DNA from: JBCCFW01 sp039029535
GTDB taxonomy: Bacteria > Acidobacteriota > JBCCFW01
NCBI GenBank assembly: GCA_039029535.1
Contig: JBCCFW010000250.1
Location: 1-8,659, forward strand
Direction of reading: 5' to 3'
Length of the DNA: 8,659 nt
Positions within the stretch are counted from its first letter, which is position 1, and each line of letters opens with the position of its first letter. A program made the position numbers and the translations under genes. Under the pieces are notes generated by a model, which was not told the DNA's origin, made no database searches, and saw only the letters and a program-made list of their open reading frames with translations. This document shows positions 1 to 5,450 of this stretch, piece by piece.

Positions 1-1060
1 CCAGCAGCTCCCTCGCCTCCTCGCGAAGCTGCGCGACGCGACGGGCTCGATCGTCGAGGAGCGGTCGTCGTGCATCCGCTTCTTCGACGAGCTCGAGGGC
101 TTGCTCTCGCTTGCGCGCACCGTCGAGCCAGGCGGTGATCTCACGGCTGAGCTCGGTGGCGTCGGCGGGACGCCGGGCCGGGTCGCGCTCGAGAGCGCGC
201 TCGCAGGTCTCGACCAGCTCCAGGGGTGGCGCAGGTCGCCCCGTCGGCGTCCGGTGGATCGGCGATGGGCGCGGCCCCCGACGCACCCGCCGCCATGCCT
301 CGTCGGCGTCACGTCCGTACGGCAGCTCGCCGGTCAACATCTCGTGGAGGATCGCCCCGAGCGCGTGCACGTCGGCCGACGGCCCCACCGTGCCGCCCAT
401 CGCCTGCTCGGGAGCCATGTGAGTCGGCGTTCCCATGACCTGGCCTGCCCGAGTGACCGGGGCATCGCCGGTCTCGACGAGACGCTCGCGGGGGGCCGAC
501 TCCCCCGCTACGAGACGAGCCAGTCCCCAGTCGAGCACGAGCACCTCGCCGAACGCACCGACCATGATGTTGGCGGGCTTGAGATCCCGATGCACGACCC
601 CGTTGTCGTGAGCATGGGCCACCGCCTGGCAGGCTCGACGCAGGGCCTCCACCTGCTCGCGCAGGTTCCAGGCATCGGCGGCACCGGCACGTGCCTCCCG
701 CAGCACTTGCGCGAGCGTCCGCCCCCGGATCTCGGTCATCGTGAACCAGGGTCGTCCATCGTCGAGCTCACCACGCGAGTGCACGGCGACGATGCCGGGA
801 TGCTGCAGTTGCGAGGTCGCCTGAGCCTCGGCGAGGAAGCGCGCGTGCGCCCGCTCGTCGTCGACCAGCTCGTGATGAAGGACCTTCACCGCGAGGACGC
901 GGTTGAGCCGCGTGTCACGCACCCGGCGCACCTCACCCATGCCGCCGCGTGCGAGAAAGCCGAGGTCGACGAGCTCGTCGGCGAAGAGCACCTCGCCGGG
1001 CGGCTTTTTCTCTCGACGTCGCGAGTCATCGAGGGTCGAGGCGAGCTCGTCCTCGCTCAC
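1..1060 (-). CDS. Eukaryote-like Ser/Thr protein kinase, C-terminus cut by window edge
   Basis: Hanks-type Ser/Thr protein kinase; 353 codons are visible and the reading frame is still open at base 1. Seen in the translation: glycine-rich loop RGGMGEV (residues 38-44), VAIK-type lysine in LAVKVL (Lys59), helix-C Glu78, catalytic loop HRDLKPANI (157-165), metal-binding DWG (177-179) in place of DFG, GTPTHMAPEQ activation/P+1 segment (210-219), then a DVHALG segment matching the usual DVYSLG. After the kinase fold comes a charged, Arg/Glu-rich helical stretch (about 320-353, KREQALELVEEADARR) running off the window; this family often has such a linker before sensory or TPR regions. The GTG start is chosen because GGAG lies 7 nt upstream, no alternative start follows before the loop, and the upstream frame has no better ATG. 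All residues needed for phosphotransfer are present, so it is probably active. No transmembrane segment is visible in the part present. It diverges from the FHA gene, whose product is a plausible partner or substrate (inference). Confidence 0.93.
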   Translation of the reverse strand, partial: MSEDELASTLDDSRRREKKPPGEVLFADELVDLGFLARGGMGEVRRVRDTRLNRVLAVKVLHHELVDDERAHARFLAEAQATSQLQHPGIVAVHSRGELDDGRPWFTMTEIRGRTLAQVLREARAGAADAWNLREQVEALRRACQAVAHAHDNGVVHRDLKPANIMVGAFGEVLVLDWGLARLVAGESAPRERLVETGDAPVTRAGQVMGTPTHMAPEQAMGGTVGPSADVHALGAILHEMLTGELPYGRDADEAWRRVRRGPRPSPIHRTPTGRPAPPLELVETCERALERDPARRPADATELSREITAWLDGARKREQALELVEEADARRPLLDDRARRVAQLREEARELL

Positions 1061-1067
1061 GCTGACA

Positions 1068-1071
1068 CTCC
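1068..1071 (-). promoter_or_regulatory. Ribosome binding site deciding the kinase GTG start
   Basis: On the minus strand GGAG sits 7 nt before the GTG at 1060. It decides the start: an ATG at 1080-1082 lies in another frame that stops after eight codons (MTRSGVSA), so it cannot start the kinase. Confidence 0.6.
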
Positions 1072-1093
1072 GGAGCGGGTCATGTGAGTTAGC

Positions 1094-2020
1094 ATGCCAG
1101 TCATGGCGACCATGGAGCACGGGACCAGCGGACGTCGTGTCCGACTGACCGCTCGGAACCTGATCGGACGGGCGAGCTCGTGCTTGCTCCGTCTCGACGA
1201 CCCCCGTGTCTCGGGTGAGCACGCGTCGCTGCGTTGGGAAGACGACGGCTGGATCGTCCAGGATCTCCACAGCCGCAACGGCACTCACCTCGGCGGTCGT
1301 CGTCTCGATGCGGGTGAGCGTGCGGGACTGGGCGTGGGCAGCGAGCTCGCGTTCGGCAACGTCGACGACACCTGGCAAGTCGTCGATGTCGACCCACCCG
1401 TGGCGAGCGCTCAGGCCGACGACGGCGAGCACCGCTTCGCACAGCACGGCCTGCTGTCACTTCCCAGCGAAGAAACACCGGCCGTGCAGGTGCGCCGCGA
1501 CGGCGGCGAGCGCTGGGTGGCGGAAGGGCTCACCGGCGTCGAGCCCGTGACCGATCAGCATCTCCTCGCGGTCGCCGATCGACTCTGGCGTCTTCATCTC
1601 CCCGAAGCCCTCGCCCGGACCTGGGAGCCCGCCGCACCCCCTCCGAGCATCGACACCATCGGCCTGCGCTTCACCGTGAGCTCCGACGAGGAGCACGTCG
1701 ACGTCACCCTTCTCCACGACGGTGACGAGACGGCTCTCCCTCATCGCGCCCACGCCTACCTCCTCCTCACCCTGGCGCGCTTGCGCGAGCGGGACTCCGA
1801 GAACGAGGAGCTGCCCGTGGCCGAGCAGGGCTGGGAGTACCAAGACGAGCTGCTGCGGATGCTCGACCTGGGCTCGGAGCAACTGCACCTCGCCGTGTTC
1901 CGGGCACGGCAGCAGCTCGCCAACGCCGGCGTGGAGGGGGCCTCCGGCTTGATCGAGCGACGCCGTGGCTCGAAGCAGCTCCGCCTGGGCATCGGCCAGC
2001 TCGAGATCCTCTCGGCCTGA
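1094..2020 (+). CDS. FHA-domain protein with C-terminal winged-helix-like region
   Basis: 308 residues. The N-terminus is a forkhead-associated domain (about 14-95), which binds phosphothreonine peptides. The expected contact residues are all visible: GR at 25-26, Ser40 and His43 in RVSGEH, and SRNGT (60-64). The C-terminal part (about 205-303) has the pattern of an OmpR/SARP-type winged helix: a helix HAYLLLTLARLRER, a segment QDELLRMLDLGSEQLHLAVFRARQQL resembling the usual recognition helix, and a wing-like hairpin GLIERRRGSKQLRL. The middle (about 130-190) includes ERWVAEG and WRLHLPEAL and is not assigned. No signal peptide or membrane segment is seen, so it is cytoplasmic. TGA two codons upstream blocks any earlier start; ATG at 1103 and 1112 are alternatives, and none has a strong Shine-Dalgarno. 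The kinase starts 33 bp away in divergence and the caspase gene follows by 147 bp. Inference: a phosphorylation-dependent transcription regulator or adaptor. The FHA call is firm; the DNA-binding call is moderate. Confidence 0.88.
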   Translation: MPVMATMEHGTSGRRVRLTARNLIGRASSCLLRLDDPRVSGEHASLRWEDDGWIVQDLHSRNGTHLGGRRLDAGERAGLGVGSELAFGNVDDTWQVVDVDPPVASAQADDGEHRFAQHGLLSLPSEETPAVQVRRDGGERWVAEGLTGVEPVTDQHLLAVADRLWRLHLPEALARTWEPAAPPPSIDTIGLRFTVSSDEEHVDVTLLHDGDETALPHRAHAYLLLTLARLRERDSENEELPVAEQGWEYQDELLRMLDLGSEQLHLAVFRARQQLANAGVEGASGLIERRRGSKQLRLGIGQLEILSA

Positions 2021-2023
2021 TCG

Positions 2024-2056
2024 AGCCGACCTCGTCGAGCTGACGAGCAAGCGGCT
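2024..2056 (+). terminator. Hairpin after the FHA gene, possible weak terminator
   Basis: An inner perfect stem CTCGTC (2031-2036) / GACGAG (2042-2047) closes a 5-nt loop. An outer stem AGCCG (2024-2028) / CGGCT (2052-2056) is separated from it by small internal bulges. It starts 4 nt after the FHA stop codon. There is no following T-run, so it may be an attenuating structure or chance in GC-rich DNA. Confidence 0.3.
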
Positions 2057-2109
2057 GCAATCGGCGGCAACCCCCTGCAATGGAGGGGAACGCGACGGCT
2101 TCCTATCCT
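2055..2109 (+). promoter_or_regulatory. Possible promoter/operator upstream of the caspase gene
   Basis: The heptamer CTGCAAT occurs at 2055-2061 and again at 2075-2081, exactly 20 bp (about two helical turns) apart, which is the spacing of a tandem-repeat operator. Downstream is a weak -10-like TATCCT (2104-2109) with only a poor -35 match (TGGAGG, 2081-2086) abutting the second repeat. This would suit an activator-dependent promoter, but it rests only on pattern. Confidence 0.25.
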
Positions 2110-2167
2110 CGTCTCATCCCGCGGCCGCCGGACACCCTCGGCCGCTCGACCAAGACCGGAGTCGACC

Positions 2168-3577
2168 ATGACCGAGATCCACGGGCTGCTCATCGGCATC
2201 GACGATTACTCCACCTACGACGAGTCCACCGGCCAGCCCGCCGGCACCAGTGACCTCGCCGGCGGTCTCAACGACGTCCACGGGTGGTGGACGCTCGCCC
2301 GCTCGATGGGTGCCTCGCCGGAGAACCTCCGCGTGCTGACGGCGCCGGCACTGTCGCCCGAGCAGCGCGACGCCCTCGGCCGGGGCGCCGGGGACGCGCA
2401 GTACCGCACGGCGACCCGGGACGAAGTCCTCGAGGGCGTCAAGTGGCTGGTCCACTCACTCAAGGGACGTCCCGAGGCGCGGGGTCTCATCACCTACTCG
2501 GGTCATGGCGACGTCGAGGCCGGGGAGCTGGTCCTCTGTCCCTCGAACGTGCAGGGGGATCCCCTCGAGCACGCCCTCTCCTTCGCCGAGCTCGACGAGC
2601 TCCTGCATCACCTGGACGTCCCCGGTCAGGTGACCCTGTTGCTCGACACCTGTCACGCCGGCGCCGGGGATCGCGTCCATGGCGAGCGTCGCCTGCGGGG
2701 TGGCGGCCGCCTCGAGTCCGCGACGCGTCTCCAGTCGCCACAGGTGGTGCTCGCGGCCTGTCGGACCCAGGAGACCTCCGCCGAGCTGCAACTCGTCACG
2801 GGAGCACGCGGCGCCTTCTCCTGGGCGGTGGGCAGCCTCCTGCAACGCTGGGCCAGCCCGGACGGCGAGGACTTCGTCTTCCCCATCGACAACCTCGAGC
2901 TCACCCGTCGTGCCGCCCGTCTCCTCGACGGGATGGCCCTGCACCAGACCCCGGAGCTCGAGGGTCCGCTCGAGCTGGCCTCGCAGGCGGTGTTCGTCGG
3001 TGGCGAGGTCCCCTCCTCGACCCCACCGAGCACGAAGGACCGCGAGCTCTCACCGGGCTTGAGCGGCTACTACCGCATCTACTACGTGCACGACGACAAC
3101 GGCGCCCGCGTCGCCGAGATCCTCGCGACCGGTGACAGCTATCGAGCTGGCGACGGCTACGCCGCGAACATGGAGTACTGGCACGTCGAGAGCGGCGCCG
3201 GGTTCTGGTCGGCGCAGAGCATCGACCTCGACACGCATCACACCGCCGACAGCTCGAGCTCGAAGCCCTCCGACCACGGCTTCGCCTGGCCGCCCAGCCA
3301 GTGCTACGCCCTCTCGGCCACCAGCTTCGAGAGCGTCAGCACCCTCTCCGGCACGCAGAAGAGCGGCCTCTGGGACCTGCCGATCTCCACCTGCTTCTTC
3401 CGCGAGACCGGCTCGGCCGCGTTCCTCATCACGCGCGACGGCTTCGGCACGCCCAGCGCGATCGTGTGGATGCGGAGCAACGACGAGCAGGTCTTCTCCA
3501 GCGGAACCAGTGACACCAAGTTCTACCGGATCACCAACCAGCTCGACTGGGTCACGGGGAACGTGCCGGCGTCGTGA
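2168..3577 (+). CDS. Caspase-family (C14) peptidase with unknown C-terminal domain
   Basis: 469 residues. The N-terminal ~280 residues are a caspase-like (clan CD, peptidase C14) domain. It opens with the family strand HGLLIGIDDY (5-14), followed by LAGGLNDVHGWWTLA. The catalytic His113 lies in TYSGHGD (109-115) and the catalytic Cys162 in LLLDTCHAG (157-165), so the dyad is intact. Further family landmarks are VVLAACRTQETSAE (193-206), GAFSWAVGSLL (215-225) and QTPELEG (260-266). A Ser/Pro/Thr-rich linker (about 280-298) leads to an aromatic-rich ~170-residue C-terminal region (299-469, beginning SGYYRIYY) that I do not recognise. No signal peptide or membrane span is seen, implying a cytoplasmic protein. 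GGAG 6 nt before the ATG supports the start. Bacterial members are linked to regulated proteolysis and, in some systems, cell death or phage defence; the role here is inferred from the neighbouring kinase and FHA genes. The stop lies inside the convergent FG-GAP gene's 3' end. Confidence 0.9.
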   Translation: MTEIHGLLIGIDDYSTYDESTGQPAGTSDLAGGLNDVHGWWTLARSMGASPENLRVLTAPALSPEQRDALGRGAGDAQYRTATRDEVLEGVKWLVHSLKGRPEARGLITYSGHGDVEAGELVLCPSNVQGDPLEHALSFAELDELLHHLDVPGQVTLLLDTCHAGAGDRVHGERRLRGGGRLESATRLQSPQVVLAACRTQETSAELQLVTGARGAFSWAVGSLLQRWASPDGEDFVFPIDNLELTRRAARLLDGMALHQTPELEGPLELASQAVFVGGEVPSSTPPSTKDRELSPGLSGYYRIYYVHDDNGARVAEILATGDSYRAGDGYAANMEYWHVESGAGFWSAQSIDLDTHHTADSSSSKPSDHGFAWPPSQCYALSATSFESVSTLSGTQKSGLWDLPISTCFFRETGSAAFLITRDGFGTPSAIVWMRSNDEQVFSSGTSDTKFYRITNQLDWVTGNVPAS

Positions 3578-5300
3578 CCGGCGTCGGCTCGGGACGACGC
3601 ACGACATGGATCGCGCCGGCCGGGAGCTCACCGACGTCCTGAACGACGCCGTCGGGCCAGTGGACGGTGATGCGCGCCGAGCTCGCTGTTCCCAGGCCGA
3701 ACTGCGCCCGCGCCGGTGAAGCCGAGAGATACGACGCGGCCGTGCGGATCCTCCGCTCCTGACGAAGTGGTGCTTCCGCCGGGCCGGTCTCGATGACCAC
3801 GCGCGCTCCCAGCCCGGAGGTGTTGGGAGCCGGCCCACTCAGCCTCACGCCCAGCCAGTGACGACCCGCCCGCGCGCTGCGGTTCTCGAGCAGGAAGGCC
3901 CGACCTCCACAGTTGTTCACCACCAGGTCGAGGTCCCCGTCGCCCTCGATGTCGAGCCACGCGCTGCCACGCCCGACGCGCTCGGGGGCTCGGAGAGCCG
4001 TCGAGGAGCGATCGTCGAAGCGGGAGCGACGTCCGTGACCCCGGTTCACCAGCACCTGATCGGGCTGAGCGAAGCGGGCCGTCTCGTCGTAGCGAGAGAT
4101 GTCGTGCAGCACGTGACCGTTGGCGAAGTAGAGGTCGAGATCGCCGTCGAGCTCGAGGTCGACCGCGGTGACGCCGAAGCCGAGCAGAGGCATGGTCGCC
4201 CGCCACACTCCGGAGCTCTGGCTGTCGTCAATCCATCGGCCGCCGTTCATGCCGCGGTAGAACGTGTTGGTCTCACCCTGGAAGTTGGTGACGACGAGGT
4301 CGACCACGCCGTCGCCGTTGAAGTCTCCCGCCTCGAGCCCCATCCCCGCCTCCGTCTTGCCCTCGGCGGAGAAGCCCACGCCGGCCCGCAGGGTGCGATC
4401 GAGGAAGCGCCCCTCGCCTCGGTTGAGAAAGAGGCTGTTCCGCTCGGTGTCGTTGGCGACGAAGAGATCGGCCCGACCGTCGTCGTCGAGGTCCTCGAAG
4501 AGCACGCCCAGCGACTTGCCGCTCGCATCCTCCACGCCGGCAGTCGCGGTCACGTCCACGAAGCGCGGCAGGCCGTCCTCGCCCGGTCCGTCGTTGCGGT
4601 AGAGGCGGTTCGGGGCCGCGTCGTACTCCTTGGGGCCGCACACGATGGTCAGGCCCTTGGGTCCGGGACACCAGCGTTCGTCGGGGGTGAAGGCGACGTA
4701 GGCGACGACGTGGAGGTCGAGGTCACCGTCACCCTCCAGGTCACCGAAGGCGGCTCCGGTCGTCCAGCGGGGATCGGCGAGCCCCGCCTTCGCACCGACT
4801 TCTCGGAAGCGCCCTCCCCCCTCGTTGAGGAAGAGCTCGTCGGGTCCGAGGTTGGTGACGAGCAGGTCGAGGTCGGAGTCACCGTCGACATCGGCCACCG
4901 CGCAGCCCATGCCCCAGCCGCTCCCCTCCAGGCCCGAGCCGCTGGTGACGTCGCGGAAGCGTCCCCCGTCGTTGGCGAAGAGCCGGGACGGCTGACGGGG
5001 CTTCGCGTCGGCGTCGGCCTCCGCCGCGCCGTAGTCGCCGGGCCGCCCGCCGCTGACCAGGTAGACGTCGTCGTCCCCATCGTCGTCGAAGTCGAAGACG
5101 CAGACCCCCGAGCCCGTCGTCTCCGGGACGTAACGGATGGCGTCCCGACCGAGCTCGTGCGTGAAGACCAGCCCCCGCTCCTCGGCCACGTCGACGAGCA
5201 GCACCGCGGGCTCGACGGGCTCCGCTCCGGCGAGCACCGGAAGGTGAAGGCACGCGAGCAGCCAGGCGCCGGAGAGCCGGCTGAAAGAAGAGTCGAACAT
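3552..5300 (-). CDS. Secreted CRTAC1-type FG-GAP/ASPIC-UnbV repeat protein
   Basis: 582 residues with an N-terminal export signal (Arg8, hydrophobic stretch, AGA at 24-26 as likely cleavage site). LLAC (14-17) could alternatively be a lipobox, but the hydrophobic core before it is short. Seven FG-GAP/VCBS-like repeats with calcium-binding DxDxDG-type loops are visible: FDFDDDGDDDVY (69-80), ADVDGDSDLDLL (136-147), GDLEGDGDLDLH (186-197), EDLDDDGRADLF (269-280), GDFNGDGVVDLV (325-336), VDLELDGDLDLY (380-391) and LDIEGDGDLDLV (449-460). This fits a seven-bladed beta-propeller. CPGPKGLTIVCGPKEYDAAP (211-230) is typical of CRTAC1 proteins. The C-terminus (about 482-568) is an ASPIC/UnbV domain: SGLGARVVIE, FGLGTA and VHWPDG. 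The start at 5300 is preferred over the in-frame ATG at 5411 because only it puts the signal sequence at the N-terminus. The last ~15 residues (Pro/Thr-rich) lie past the domain. Such proteins are extracytoplasmic; the ligand is unknown. Confidence 0.93.
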   Translation of the reverse strand: MFDSSFSRLSGAWLLACLHLPVLAGAEPVEPAVLLVDVAEERGLVFTHELGRDAIRYVPETTGSGVCVFDFDDDGDDDVYLVSGGRPGDYGAAEADADAKPRQPSRLFANDGGRFRDVTSGSGLEGSGWGMGCAVADVDGDSDLDLLVTNLGPDELFLNEGGGRFREVGAKAGLADPRWTTGAAFGDLEGDGDLDLHVVAYVAFTPDERWCPGPKGLTIVCGPKEYDAAPNRLYRNDGPGEDGLPRFVDVTATAGVEDASGKSLGVLFEDLDDDGRADLFVANDTERNSLFLNRGEGRFLDRTLRAGVGFSAEGKTEAGMGLEAGDFNGDGVVDLVVTNFQGETNTFYRGMNGGRWIDDSQSSGVWRATMPLLGFGVTAVDLELDGDLDLYFANGHVLHDISRYDETARFAQPDQVLVNRGHGRRSRFDDRSSTALRAPERVGRGSAWLDIEGDGDLDLVVNNCGGRAFLLENRSARAGRHWLGVRLSGPAPNTSGLGARVVIETGPAEAPLRQERRIRTAASYLSASPARAQFGLGTASSARITVHWPDGVVQDVGELPAGAIHVVRRPEPTPVTTPARSP

Positions 5301-5450
5301 CGGCCTGGGAGTGTAGTCAGCCCAAGCGGCTCCGCCCAGGTTCACCGCCGTCGCCGCCACGCGTGACGAGGGCCCCGAGCGCTCCTCCGCGCCCGGGGCC
5401 CTCGGGGTCATGTCTTCGAGGGAGACGACACGACCCGCGTCAATGGCGTC
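5301..5450. other. Intergenic gap between two minus-strand genes
   Basis: A 150-bp spacer without a supported gene. It holds the hairpin at 5367-5404 and, on the minus strand nine bases before the FG-GAP ATG, a weak -10-like TACACT with no convincing -35. The FG-GAP gene has no strong Shine-Dalgarno here (only AGG close to the ATG). Confidence 0.5.
5367..5404 (-). terminator. Strong GC hairpin, probable terminator of the modular secreted protein gene
   Basis: The perfect 11-bp inverted repeat CGAGGGCCCCG (5367-5377) / CGGGGCCCTCG (5394-5404) encloses, after one A-C mismatch, a second 4-bp stem GCGC / GCGC with loop TCCTCC. It lies 46 bp past the stop of the minus-strand gene at 5451. No T-run follows on either strand, as is common for GC-rich terminators. 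Its place between two same-strand genes suggests that they are transcribed separately. Confidence 0.6.

Noticed and set aside
101..1087. 328-residue plus-strand open frame opposite the kinase
   Set aside because: It is the antisense of a kinase frame with every catalytic motif; its translation is low-complexity His/Arg/Glu-rich and has no recognisable domain or ribosome site.
1457..2080. 207-residue minus-strand frame across the FHA gene's C-terminal half
   Set aside because: Antisense to a supported coding sequence, with no domain and no Shine-Dalgarno.
2284..3135. 283-residue plus-strand frame inside the caspase gene
   Set aside because: A shifted-frame shadow, extremely Arg/Ala/Gly/Pro-rich, while the main frame carries SGHG and DTCHAG.
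3050..3838. 262-residue minus-strand frame bridging the caspase and FG-GAP 3' ends
   Set aside because: Out of frame with the FG-GAP gene and antisense to the caspase gene; composition is biased and no motif is seen.
3858..5366. 502-residue plus-strand open frame opposite the FG-GAP gene
   Set aside because: Long only because the GC-rich repeated Asp/Gly codons on the other strand avoid stops in antisense. The Val/Glu-rich repetitive translation mirrors the FG-GAP repeats.
5301..5411. Upstream in-frame ATG at 5411 as the start of the FG-GAP protein
   Set aside because: It would add 37 polar residues ahead of the signal peptide and put the terminator hairpin inside the coding region.
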